This document shows positions 1 to 6,964 of a stretch of DNA of 13,443 nucleotides, in pieces (the first letter of the stretch is position 1; each line of letters begins with the position of its first letter). This DNA is from JAVBLG01 sp031553655. GTDB taxonomy: Bacteria > Desulfobacterota > Desulfovibrionia > Desulfovibrionales > Desulfovibrionaceae. The notes beneath the pieces are model-generated. The model did no database searches. It had not been told where the DNA came from and worked only from the letters and a program-made list of their open reading frames with translations. Position numbers and translations under genes: made by a program. The stretch is from the NCBI GenBank assembly GCA_031553655.1, contig JAVBLG010000059.1:1-13443 (forward strand). Direction: 5' to 3'.

Positions 1-117
1 GGTCTGATGCCCGAACTGGAACAGCGGGCCAAAAAAGACGCGCGCAAGACGCTCTACGCAAGCCGCGCGCGCGAAGCCTTCGCGGATTGGAAAAAACAAT
101 TTGCGAAAGCCGGTTGA
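1..117 (+). CDS. 3' end of an unidentified gene (38 codons visible)
   Basis: Frame 1 is open from the first base to a TGA at 115-117 and gives a charged, helix-forming tail rich in Arg, Lys, Ala and Glu, ending in DWKKQFAKAG. The 5' part lies outside the window. The pattern of aromatic residues within a charged helix (LYASRAREAFADWKKQF) is loosely like the C-terminus of SurA/PpiC-type periplasmic folding proteins, but this is too weak to name it. It converges on the minus-strand pseudogene and terminator that follow and is probably the ancestral chromosomal neighbour of the island. Confidence 0.6.
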   Translation, partial: GLMPELEQRAKKDARKTLYASRAREAFADWKKQFAKAG

Positions 118-119
118 CG

Positions 120-141
120 AAAAAAACGGGGCTCCGCCCCG
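120..141 (-). terminator. Intrinsic terminator for minus-strand transcription
   Basis: A perfect 6-bp GC stem with a 3-base loop (CGGGGC TCC GCCCCG, 127-141) has seven A residues on its left flank (120-126). Read on the minus strand this is a GC hairpin followed directly by seven U, the classic intrinsic terminator. It sits downstream of the decayed minus-strand gene fragment at 334-524 and was probably the original terminator of that gene before the island separated them. On the + strand no T-run follows, so it would be a poor terminator for the gene ending at 117. Confidence 0.65.
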
Positions 142-174
142 CTCCCCGCAAAGGGCGCGGCTCCCGGCAGCAAT

Positions 175-195
175 GGCCGGTTTGAAAAACCGGCC
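175..195. other. Perfect 9-bp hairpin
   Basis: GGCCGGTTT and AAACCGGCC form a perfect inverted repeat around a 3-base GAA loop. No T-run follows on either strand. It lies between the convergent gene ends and may be an accessory transcription-stop or mRNA-end structure. Confidence 0.4.
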
Positions 196-333
196 CGCGC
201 GCGGGCGGCGTGGCGTGCCTTGAGCATAATCGGCTTCCGATTATGCGTATGCAAGAAAGATCAAGATGTTTTTTCTGAAAGTCCTCGTGCTGTTCGTTGA
301 ATAACGCCGCTTTTTAGCCGGACAGCAATGTCG

Positions 334-524
334 CTGCCCTTTGATTTTCAGCAACTTGTCCAGAAGATTGAGATCGGCGGTAAAATTGACGGCGCCGTTG
401 CGCAAAAGCTGCGCACGCTCGGCGGCAAAGGCCTTTTTCAGCCGTAACAGCAGGCCCGAGCAACGCGCGAGCGCGTTGTTTATCGGCCGCACGCCGCGCC
501 CCTGCGACCCAGGCGCGCATATTC
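334..524 (-). pseudogene. Decayed copy of the 3' end of the XpaC-like gene
   Basis: On the minus strand this stretch encodes NALARCSGLLLRLKKAF and so on to DLNLLDKLLKIKGQ, closely matching the C-terminus of the intact gene at the right edge of the window. The stop is lost: CAG TGA in the intact copy is CAG CGA here, so the frame would read on to 241. A one-base deletion near 505 shifts the frame towards its 5' side. Several changes are non-synonymous (D to N, D to G, E to K, H to R), mostly transitions, as expected for sequence no longer under selection. Homology ends at about 524, where unrelated sequence begins. Confidence 0.75.
334..524. repeat. Left direct repeat flanking the island
   Basis: About 191 bp match 13230-13421 in the same orientation, with roughly a dozen substitutions and one indel by hand alignment (about 93% identity). 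Together the copies bracket the ~12.7 kb catabolic cassette. No integrase, transposase or tRNA gene is visible beside either copy. Confidence 0.85.
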
Positions 525-536
525 CGCATATTTCAC

Positions 537-582
537 GAGCGGCCCGGAAAGAGTGCTTTCAGGGCCGCTCGCGCTTCTTTTT
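537..582 (+). terminator. Strong orphan intrinsic terminator
   Basis: A 9-bp stem (GAGCGGCCC, 537-545, with GGGCCGCTC, 562-570) is extended through one mismatch by a 5-bp stem (GAAAG with CTTTC) around an AGTG loop. A T-rich tract follows at 575-582 on the + strand. No + strand gene lies directly upstream, so it is orphaned. It begins 13 bp inside the end of the left repeat and may be left over from the donor locus, where it would now shield the operon from read-through. Confidence 0.7.
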
Positions 583-932
583 CAGCTGTTTTGTTCTGAT
601 CGCCCGAAGCAAGAATATTTCAGCGGGCGGCTTGGGGCAGGTCGCCCGCGAACAGATTCCGGGCCTCTGACCTTTCGCGGACAAAGTTACCACATGGTGA
701 CCAGGAACAAGACATGTGCCTTATTGTCTTTAATTCTGCATATCGATAGGAAAAACCTACTCGGTAGCTATACCTTTCTTTTTCCCGAACGAAAGGCATG
801 ACCGCGGACAGCCCAGCGTCGAAATGAAAAGAGCTTACCCTGTTTCAGGCGCGGCGAAAGATAACGTTTACCGAAGTCTTTGTATGTGGAAACCGGATTA
901 TTGGCATGCACACATTACCAGGGAGCAGGACG
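583..932. other. Non-coding leader of the TRAP/decarboxylase operon
   Basis: No convincing gene is seen. The short open frames here have neither ribosome sites nor recognisable products. The stretch contains a GC-rich hairpin (GCGGGCG 623-629 with CGCCCGC 643-649, extended by inner pairs), the inverted repeat at 709-730, and a small TAGG-AAAAA-CCTA repeat near 747-760. I found no strong sigma-70 or sigma-54 promoter, but the promoter of the first operon should lie here. Confidence 0.5.
709..730. promoter_or_regulatory. Candidate operator, inverted repeat AAGACA-N10-TGTCTT
   Basis: AAGACA (709-714) and TGTCTT (725-730) are perfect inverted arms ten bases apart, about 200 bp before the receptor gene. 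The 22-bp span would suit a dimeric helix-turn-helix regulator such as the Crp-type or HxlR protein encoded in this window. That link is inference only. Confidence 0.25.
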
Positions 933-1904
933 ATGAAGAGGCTACAAATTTTTTTGCTTTGTCTGTCTTTTATGGCCCTTCCCACGGCGCACGCGGCAGA
1001 CCCGGCTGCAACACTTGTTTCAGCCGGGGGCGCAACTGGCGGCGCCGGCTTCATAACGCTGACCACCATGGCCAAAGTCGTCAAAGACAAATATGGCAAA
1101 GTTGATATTTCCGTTACGCCGGGCGCCTATATAGGCAATATTCAGCGCGTGGATAAAGGAGATATGGACCTGGGGGCCACGGCGAACACACTTTCTCTGG
1201 CCGGAACCAAAGGTCTGCCGCCTTTTAAAAGCCCGATGAAAAATTACTATTCCCTATTTAACGTGCAGGAATCTGTTTTGTATTTTATCATAGTCCCCCA
1301 AGACTTTCCTGTGGACACGGTGCCTGATCTTCTCGCCAAGAAAATCCCGGTCAATTTGTGCACTCTTGCGCCCGGTTCACAGACCGAACTGGTGTTTCGA
1401 GAAGCATTCAAGGTGCTCGGCGTCACCTGGGACGATCTGCGCGGCTGGGGAAGCAAGCTTAATTTCGTGACCTGGGGCGACGCCGTTTCGCTTTTTAAAG
1501 ACGGCCATGCCAACATGGTTTTGGCGGCCACCCAGGGCAAAGCCGGCTGGATTATGGAACTGGCCAACTCCAGAAAGCTCAAGTTCCTTCACTGGGGCCC
1601 GGACCTGCCGAAAATTCACAAAGCAATGGGCACCTTTTCTCAGGATATTCCCGCTAACTCGTTCGAGGGTGTGAGCTATCCCGTAACGGCCATAGGCGAC
1701 GGGCAAGAAGTGGTTATCAACGCCAAGATAAAGGACGATTTGGCCTATGCCCTCACCAAAGCCGTGGCCGAAGGCGAAGAAACCATGCGCAGCAGCAGGG
1801 CCGGGTACGATTTCCGCGCCGCAAAAATGTCTCAAGGTCTCGGCGCGCCTATCCATCCCGGAGCGCTGCGCTACTACAAAGAGAAAGGGTATGTAGAAAA
1901 ATAG
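933..1904 (+). CDS. TRAP transporter solute receptor, TAXI family
   Basis: A 323-residue periplasmic substrate-binding protein of a TRAP transporter, delivering a solute (typically a carboxylate) to the membrane permease for Na+-driven uptake. Residues 1-21 form a Sec signal peptide (KR, hydrophobic core, AHA cleavage site). The mature protein shows the TAXI hallmarks: an N-terminal GGATGGAGF glycine-rich segment (32-40), a P-G-x-x-N ligand-region motif near 63-69, QR-x-DxGDxDLG at 71-81, and the C-terminal IHPGALRYYKEKG (307-319). The start at 933 is chosen over an in-frame ATG at 906 because GGGAG lies just upstream and the signal peptide then starts correctly. First gene of the operon; a stable hairpin separates it from the permease. 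The ligand cannot be read from sequence; the neighbours suggest a dicarboxylate. Confidence 0.92.
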   Translation: MKRLQIFLLCLSFMALPTAHAADPAATLVSAGGATGGAGFITLTTMAKVVKDKYGKVDISVTPGAYIGNIQRVDKGDMDLGATANTLSLAGTKGLPPFKSPMKNYYSLFNVQESVLYFIIVPQDFPVDTVPDLLAKKIPVNLCTLAPGSQTELVFREAFKVLGVTWDDLRGWGSKLNFVTWGDAVSLFKDGHANMVLAATQGKAGWIMELANSRKLKFLHWGPDLPKIHKAMGTFSQDIPANSFEGVSYPVTAIGDGQEVVINAKIKDDLAYALTKAVAEGEETMRSSRAGYDFRAAKMSQGLGAPIHPGALRYYKEKGYVEK

Positions 1905-1954
1905 GAAAACCCTTGTCAGGACAGGCTGACGTCTTGGCGATGCATGGCAGCGTT

Positions 1955-2024
1955 GCCTGCCGGCGGCCGGCGTCGATGCAAAACCAGGTTGAAAATTATT
2001 GCGTCGCCGGCCGCCACAGCGGGC
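1955..2024 (+). other. Long intercistronic hairpin between receptor and permease
   Basis: A perfect 11-bp GC stem (GGCGGCCGGCG, 1962-1972, with CGCCGGCCGCC, 2005-2015) is extended outward by GCCTGC (1955-1960) pairing with GCGGGC (2019-2024) across an internal loop. No T-run follows, so it is unlikely to be a full terminator. In transport operons such hairpins commonly stabilise the receptor mRNA and lower permease expression; that role is inferred here. Confidence 0.6.
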
Positions 2025-2048
2025 ACCTAATTTATTCAGGAGTTGTAT

Positions 2049-2630
2049 ATGGGAATCAACGGAGGGCTTTTCTACAAGCCCGCAAACGTGACAGACTGCG
2101 TCAAAATGTTCGCTGCTGCTCTCGCCATAGGGATTTCCTTGTTTCATCTTTATACCGGAGCCATGGGCATAATTCAGGCTTATGCCTTGCGCACCATCCA
2201 CCTCTTGACCTTGATGACGCTTATTTTTTTATTTTATCCCACAGGCAAAGGCGAGGATGATAAAAAAACAATATCCTGGCTTGATATTGCGTTGGCAGGA
2301 GCCTGCCTGGCCATTGACATATATCTTCTTTACAATAACGAAAGGTATACAACGCGTGAATGGTATGTGGGAGAAGTTACCGAAATAGATTTTGCCGTGG
2401 GCTGGATGACTGTTGCGCTGCTGCTAGAAGCTACCCGCCGTGTCACAGGCTGGGCTTTGCCTTTGGTGGCGATGACCTTCATACTCTATACCCTGTTCGG
2501 TTCGTATCTGCCCTATCCTTTCACGATCCGCTCGCCCAGCTTCACACTGTTCATCGATCATGCGTTCATGACCCAAAATCCAATTTGGGCCAAACATCTG
2601 GGCAATACGCCACCGTTTGGTTTTTTTTGA
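2049..2630 (+). CDS. TRAP fused permease, N-terminal part (interrupted gene)
   Basis: 193 codons to a TGA at 2628-2630. The start at 2049 follows CAGGAG (2036-2041) at good spacing. The protein is the DctQ-like N-terminal part of a 4TMS-12TMS fused TRAP permease: hydrophobic helices around 20-40, 48-64, 78-96, 112-128 and 135-150, with the family segment VALLLEATRRVTGWALPLV (122-140) and FGSYLPYPF. In fused permeases the chain continues without a break into the DctM body; here it stops inside the first helix of that body. The next open stretch is in the same reading frame (2634-3977). Together they would give about 642 residues, the usual length for the family, so this is one gene that is broken, recoded or misread. 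Confidence 0.8.
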   Translation: MGINGGLFYKPANVTDCVKMFAAALAIGISLFHLYTGAMGIIQAYALRTIHLLTLMTLIFLFYPTGKGEDDKKTISWLDIALAGACLAIDIYLLYNNERYTTREWYVGEVTEIDFAVGWMTVALLLEATRRVTGWALPLVAMTFILYTLFGSYLPYPFTIRSPSFTLFIDHAFMTQNPIWAKHLGNTPPFGFF

Positions 2631-2633
2631 ATA
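2606..2633 (+). other. In-frame TGA / possible compensating frameshift pair in the permease
   Basis: Frame 0 reads TPPFGFF-stop-ILFAAFW across eight T (2621-2628) ending in TGA. Frames before and after are the same, so no net shift exists. The +1 frame between about 2609 and 2629 reads ATVWFFL, which fits the hydrophobic family consensus (compare GVSATFVFLFVLFGAF) much better than the in-frame TPPFGFF. That suggests either one nonsense change or a one-base loss near 2609 and a one-base gain just after the T-run. Confidence 0.6.
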
Positions 2634-3977
2634 TTGTTTGCGGCTTTTTGGACAACAACCGGCGCGGGAAAATTCATCATGGATGTCAGTCTTGCTTTGG
2701 TCGGCGGCACTGTGGGAGGCCCGGCCAAGGTGGCGGTGTTTGCCAGCGCCCTGTTCGGATGCGTTTCCGGCCATTCGGTGGCCAATGTCTACGGCACGGG
2801 CACCTTTACCATCCCCTTGATGAAAAAAGCCGGCTATCCTCCGGAATATGCGGGCGCCGTCGAGGCGGCGGCTTCCACAGGCGGGCAGATCATGCCCCCC
2901 ATCATGGGGGCGGCGGCTTTCCTTATGGCCGAATTCCTGGGCGTTTCCTATTTGGCCGTATGCAAGGCCGCAATATTTCCCGCGCTGCTGTATTTTTTGG
3001 CGCTGTTTGCCGCCACCCACTTCAGGGCGCGCAAGATGAATCTGGCCAAAATCGGCAGGGACAACCTGCCGGACATGAAAAGCACTCTTTTCAACGGATA
3101 CCACTTCCTGCTTCCCATGGTCGTATTAATAGGGGTGCTGGTATTGGGATACACCCCGTTCCGCGCGGCCTTCCTTGCCATTGTCGCCTTGCTGGCGGTG
3201 GCCAGCGCGCGCAAGTCCAGCCGCCTTTCTTTTGTGCAGTTCGTACAAACCCTGGTGCTTGGAGCGCGCAGCGCCCTCACCATTGCCGCCTGTTGCGGCT
3301 GCGCGGGCATCATCGTGGGCGCGTTGGACATTACCGGAGTGGGCATAAAATTTGTGGAAGTCGTGATGATCGCCTCCCGCGGGGTATTTTCTCTCTCTCT
3401 GGTGCTGGTCATGCTGGCCTGTCTGGTATTGGGCATGGGCATACCCACGGCTCCCGCCTATATAATCGTGAGCCTTATCGCGGTACCCGCCCTTATAAAA
3501 ATGGGTATTCTGCCCATCGCCGCGCATATGTTTGTCTTTTATTCCTGCCTGCTGTCGGCCATTACCCCGCCCGTGGGCTTGGCGGCTTACGCCGGCGCGG
3601 CCATCGCCGGAGCGCCCGTCATGCGCACTTGTGTTTTGGCGAGCGTGCTCGGCGTGGTCATCTATATTGTGCCCTATGTGTTTGTTTACAATCCTGCCCT
3701 GCTGTTGGAAGGAAGCACGCCTTTCATCATTATCAGCGTCATTTCGGCTACCGTTGGCGTGATAGGGCTAAGTGCCGCCCTTGAGCGCTATGCCGTGACG
3801 AAACTGTCGCCCTTGCAACTGGTGCTCATGGGCGGTGGAAGTATAATGCTGCTTATTTCCAATGTAGAAACAGACGTACTTGGCATAATCATGTTGGCTA
3901 CAGGCATATTACTTAATAACCGTGATTGGAAGTTAGAGCAAAAATCATTACGAATAGTCGCAGACCAGGCCATGTAA
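2634..3977 (+). CDS. TRAP fused permease, DctM-like main part (interrupted gene)
   Basis: This is the DctM transport body of the fused permease, in frame with 2049-2630 and separated from it by TGA and one codon. It starts with the TTG at 2634 as the open frame is usually called; an ATG at 2679 is the next option. Neither has a Shine-Dalgarno sequence, so independent translation looks poor. Family signatures are all present: TGAGKF, GGPAKVAVFASALFG, a glycine-rich SGHSVANVYGTGTFTIPLMKK-type segment, EAAASTGGQIMPPIMGAAAFLMAEFLG, ACLVLGMGIPTAPAYI, and SAITPPVGLAAYAG. About a dozen membrane helices follow. The stop TAA at 3975-3977 lies nine bases before the CoA-transferase start, so the genes are co-transcribed. 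Function: Na+-coupled uptake of the solute bound by the TAXI receptor. Confidence 0.85.
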   Translation: MFAAFWTTTGAGKFIMDVSLALVGGTVGGPAKVAVFASALFGCVSGHSVANVYGTGTFTIPLMKKAGYPPEYAGAVEAAASTGGQIMPPIMGAAAFLMAEFLGVSYLAVCKAAIFPALLYFLALFAATHFRARKMNLAKIGRDNLPDMKSTLFNGYHFLLPMVVLIGVLVLGYTPFRAAFLAIVALLAVASARKSSRLSFVQFVQTLVLGARSALTIAACCGCAGIIVGALDITGVGIKFVEVVMIASRGVFSLSLVLVMLACLVLGMGIPTAPAYIIVSLIAVPALIKMGILPIAAHMFVFYSCLLSAITPPVGLAAYAGAAIAGAPVMRTCVLASVLGVVIYIVPYVFVYNPALLLEGSTPFIIISVISATVGVIGLSAALERYAVTKLSPLQLVLMGGGSIMLLISNVETDVLGIIMLATGILLNNRDWKLEQKSLRIVADQAM

Positions 3978-3986
3978 GGGGGAAAA

Positions 3987-5291
3987 ATGTCCATAACCAG
4001 GTTTAATGAAAAAGTTGTAAGCGCCGCAGAGGCGGTAAAACTTGTCAAAAGTAAAGATGTTATAGTAATCGGCCACTCAAGCGCATCGCCAAATATGTTT
4101 TTAGAAGCGCTTATGGCGAGAGCTGGCGAATTGCGTCACGTTCAATTGCGTCATACACGCATTGAAGGCAGTGTCCCGTACCTGAAAAACAATTATGGCG
4201 AGGCGTTTTTTCATAACTCCTTCATGATCAGCGCGGAAGCGCGTGAACCCATGGTCCAGGGCAGAGCGGACTATCTTGCCAACTGCTATGTGAATATCCC
4301 CAAATACATCTCAAGCGGGGATTTTCCCGTGGACGTGGCGGTACTGCACCTTTCTCCTCCCAATAAATACGGATATTGCTCCTACGGCATTTGCGCTTCA
4401 TATCTGCCGGCCACTATCGGCAAAGCCCGTGTCGTTATCGCGGAAATCAACAAACAGATGCCCACAACCCACGGCGCCTGCGTCCATCTTTCCGATGTTC
4501 ATTGCATCATTGAAGCGGATTATCCGTTAGCCTCCAGTCCGCTTATTGAGACGGGACCGCTGGAAACCCGGATAGGGCGGCATGTGGCCACCTTGGTTGA
4601 AGACGGCTCTACATTGCAGATAGGCATCGGCGGCATACCCAACGCGGTGCTGGCCGGATTGGAACATCACAAGGATTTGGGCATTCACACGGAAATGTAT
4701 GCTGACGGTGTGGTGAATCTGGTGGAAAAAGGCGTCATTACCAGCCGCCGACGCGGCTATCATCCCGGCAAACTGACTTCCACTTTCGTCATGGGCACCC
4801 GGACGACCTTCGATTTCGTGCATGACAACTCCATGGTGGAAATACGGCCTGTCAGCGAGACCAACAATCCCGCCAACATTATGCGAAACCACAAGTTCAT
4901 AGCGATCAACGGCGCCGTGGAAGTGGATGTGACCGGCCAGATATGCGCCGAAAGCGTAGGCACGCGCCATATCAGCGGCACGGGCGGCCAGTTGGATTTT
5001 GCCCTTGGCGCGCATTACAGCGAAGGGGGAAAGTTTGTGGTGGCCATGCCTTCCACTGTGGCTTCCGGCAAGCATTCACGCATTGTGGCCTGCTTGCGCG
5101 AAGGGGCATGCGTAACCACACCCCGTTCGCTCGCGGATTACGTGGTCACCGAATACGGCGTGGCCGCCTTGCGCGGAAAAAATCTGGCCCAACGGGCCAA
5201 AGCCTTGCTGGACATCGCCCATCCTGACTTTCGCGAAGACTTGGAACGCAAAATGTACGAACGGCACGATGTGAGCAGGGTGATCCTCTAG
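3987..5291 (+). CDS. CoA-transferase, 4-hydroxybutyrate/acetyl-CoA hydrolase family
   Basis: 434 residues, the usual length for AbfT/Cat2-type class I CoA-transferases. It would move CoA from acetyl-CoA or another acyl-CoA to the imported acid, activating it without ATP. The N-terminal domain (about 1-190) carries the fold with HLSPPNKYGYCSYG. The C-terminal domain carries GIGGIPNAVL, then LGIHTEMYADGVVNL, where Glu236 aligns with the catalytic glutamate that forms the glutamyl-CoA thioester in 4-hydroxybutyrate CoA-transferase. GTGGQLDFALGA and GGKFVVAMPST form the glycine-rich CoA region. Start ATG 3987 follows a purine-rich GGGGGAAAA nine bases after the permease stop. The sequence does not fix the acid; position before a decarboxylase suggests a dicarboxylate such as glutaconate. 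A hydrolase role is less likely in this setting. Confidence 0.9.
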   Translation: MSITRFNEKVVSAAEAVKLVKSKDVIVIGHSSASPNMFLEALMARAGELRHVQLRHTRIEGSVPYLKNNYGEAFFHNSFMISAEAREPMVQGRADYLANCYVNIPKYISSGDFPVDVAVLHLSPPNKYGYCSYGICASYLPATIGKARVVIAEINKQMPTTHGACVHLSDVHCIIEADYPLASSPLIETGPLETRIGRHVATLVEDGSTLQIGIGGIPNAVLAGLEHHKDLGIHTEMYADGVVNLVEKGVITSRRRGYHPGKLTSTFVMGTRTTFDFVHDNSMVEIRPVSETNNPANIMRNHKFIAINGAVEVDVTGQICAESVGTRHISGTGGQLDFALGAHYSEGGKFVVAMPSTVASGKHSRIVACLREGACVTTPRSLADYVVTEYGVAALRGKNLAQRAKALLDIAHPDFREDLERKMYERHDVSRVIL

Positions 5292-5305
5292 GCTCCGCCC
5301 GCAAA

Positions 5306-5318
5306 TGATTTTCAATCA
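5306..5318. promoter_or_regulatory. Small inverted repeat TGATT-TTC-AATCA
   Basis: A perfect 5-3-5 inverted repeat lies in the 80-base gap between the CoA-transferase and carboxyltransferase genes. It resembles an FNR-type box (TTGAT-N4-ATCAA), but the spacing is off by one. It could be an internal regulatory site for the Crp/Fnr-type protein at 7758-8447, or chance in AT-rich sequence. Confidence 0.2.
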
Positions 5319-5371
5319 AATTTTACGGTGCGTATTGCAACATTTCAAAAACATTGTCCGGAGGCTTAATC

Positions 5372-6937
5372 ATGGCATGGGAACAATCCATCAAGGAACT
5401 GGAATTTCGCCGTCAATGTTCACTGCGGCTGGGAGGAGAAGAACGTATCGCCCGGCATCATGCCCAGGGTAAACTAACTGTTCGCGAGCGAATTGACAGC
5501 TTGTTGGATGAAAAAAGCTTTATGGAATACGGGCAATTGGCCGGAAGCGGCAAATACGACGCCGACGGCAAGCTGCTTTCCGTGACGCCCGCGGGTTATG
5601 TCATGGGACTTGGCAGAATTGACGGGCGTTTTGTTGCTTTGGGCGGAGAGGATTTCACCATCCGGGGCGGGTCCGGCGGCGGTCTTGAACGGCGCAAGGG
5701 CGGCCAGGGCGGCTTTGTGGAAGATATGGCCAAAGAATACCGCATCCCCCTCATCAATCTCATTGACGGGGTGGGCGCGGACGTGGCTGAAGTTTTGCGC
5801 TCCAAATATAAACGCCTGCCGGCCAAAGACGGTTACGAGCGGTCCGTGGAACTGCTCGGCATGGTACCGGTATGTTCGGCCATTTTGGGTTCCACGGCCG
5901 GAGGCCCGGCCGGACGCGCTCCGCTCTCGCATTTTTCAGTCATGGTGCGCAAAAGCTCGCAGTTTTTCGCGGCGGGTCCGCCGGTAGTGCAGCGCGCCCT
6001 CGGCCATGTGCTGGACAAGGAAGAATTGGGCGGCGCCAAGGTGGCTGTGGACGCCGGAGGAACCATTGATAACGTGGCCGAGTCCGAAGAAGACGCCTTT
6101 AAGCAGATCCGCCGCTTTCTCAGCTATATGCCTGCCAACGTGTGGGAACTCCCCCCCCGCTCCACCCCCGTGGACCCCGTTGACCGCCGCGAGGAAGAGC
6201 TTTTGAGCATCGTCCCCGAAAGCAGGAGCCGTGCCTATAATATGCGCAAGCTGGTCAATCTGGTGGTGGACAAGGACAGTTTTTTTGAAATCCAGCCCAC
6301 TTTCGGCCGCACCCTCATCGTTGGGCTGGCGCGGCTCAACGGCTATGTCGTGGGCGTCATCGCCAACGACCCCATGATCAATGCCGGCGCCCCCGACGCG
6401 GGCAGCGCGCGTAAATTCATTCACTTTACGGAACTTTGCGACATGTTTCACATTCCGCTGGTGCATTTTTGCGATGTGCCCGGATTCATGCTGGGTTTGC
6501 AAGCCGAATCAACGGGTACCTTGCGTTTCGGCATGGCCAGCGTGTTCGCCACCTGTCAGGCCACCGTGCCCCGGTTTACCGTTATTGTGCGTAAATGTTA
6601 CGGCATGGCTGCAGCCTTGCACTACAACAACGCTTCGCTGCGCAACAGAATGGCCTGGCCTTCGGCGGAATTTGGGTCTATTCCTATTGCGGGCGGCGTT
6701 GCCGCTTCGTTCAAGCGTGAAATTGAAAGCGCCCCCAATCCCGCCGAGCGGCTGCAAGAAATCGAAAAAGAACTGCTGGCGTACGAATCACCGTTCCGTA
6801 CCGCGGAAAAGTTCGGCATCGAAGAAATTATAGATCCGCGTGAAACACGGATGCGGTTGTGCACGCTGGTTGAAGTGGCCCAAAACAGCCTGAAAACGGA
6901 ACTCGGGCGCAAGCCTCGTTACGGCGTGCGCCCGTGA
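5372..6937 (+). CDS. Biotin-dependent acyl-CoA carboxyltransferase (decarboxylase alpha subunit)
   Basis: 521 residues, close to the size of MmdA/PccB carboxyltransferases and shorter than GcdA (about 587). It would transfer CO2 from the acyl-CoA to carrier biotin. The N-terminal domain begins with GGEERIARHHAQGKLTVRER (21-40), then GGSGGG (99-104), GSTAGGPAG (173-181) and EELGGAK (217-223). The C-terminal domain has ANDPMINAG, ARKFIHFTELCDMFHIPLV (346-364), CDVPGF and ATVPRFTVIVRKCYG. Start ATG 5372 follows CCGGAGG. Oddities: the usual DSGGARIQEG is IDGVGADVAE (131-140), and the His normally after ELGGA is absent (KVAVDAGG). With the biotin carrier 27 bases downstream, OadG/OadB-type subunits later and no biotin carboxylase, it belongs to a Na+-pumping decarboxylase. 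Substrate uncertain: glutaconyl-, malonyl- or methylmalonyl-CoA. Confidence 0.9.
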   Translation: MAWEQSIKELEFRRQCSLRLGGEERIARHHAQGKLTVRERIDSLLDEKSFMEYGQLAGSGKYDADGKLLSVTPAGYVMGLGRIDGRFVALGGEDFTIRGGSGGGLERRKGGQGGFVEDMAKEYRIPLINLIDGVGADVAEVLRSKYKRLPAKDGYERSVELLGMVPVCSAILGSTAGGPAGRAPLSHFSVMVRKSSQFFAAGPPVVQRALGHVLDKEELGGAKVAVDAGGTIDNVAESEEDAFKQIRRFLSYMPANVWELPPRSTPVDPVDRREEELLSIVPESRSRAYNMRKLVNLVVDKDSFFEIQPTFGRTLIVGLARLNGYVVGVIANDPMINAGAPDAGSARKFIHFTELCDMFHIPLVHFCDVPGFMLGLQAESTGTLRFGMASVFATCQATVPRFTVIVRKCYGMAAALHYNNASLRNRMAWPSAEFGSIPIAGGVAASFKREIESAPNPAERLQEIEKELLAYESPFRTAEKFGIEEIIDPRETRMRLCTLVEVAQNSLKTELGRKPRYGVRP

Positions 6938-6964
6938 GCAAAATAACCATTAAACGGAGTCGTT

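Noticed and set aside
341..670. 109-codon + strand open frame over the left repeat
   Set aside because: It is antisense to the decayed gene copy, crosses the junction and a terminator, and has no ribosome site or recognisable domain.
1377..2201. 274-codon open frame on the minus strand across the TAXI receptor
   Set aside because: It lies antisense to a clearly recognised gene, has no family features and is explained by codon bias of the sense strand.
2628..2630. TGA in the permease as selenocysteine or as a tryptophan codon
   Set aside because: The position lies in a membrane helix with no redox role, I see no convincing SECIS-type hairpin just downstream, and TGA ends other genes here (positions 117 and 11296), so it is a stop in this code.
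2360..3784. 474-codon open frame on the + strand overlapping the permease
   Set aside because: It is the +1 shadow of the permease; the composition (many His, Arg, Gly, Cys) is not protein-like. Only its short piece ATVWFFL near 2609-2629 looks real and is treated as a frameshift signal.
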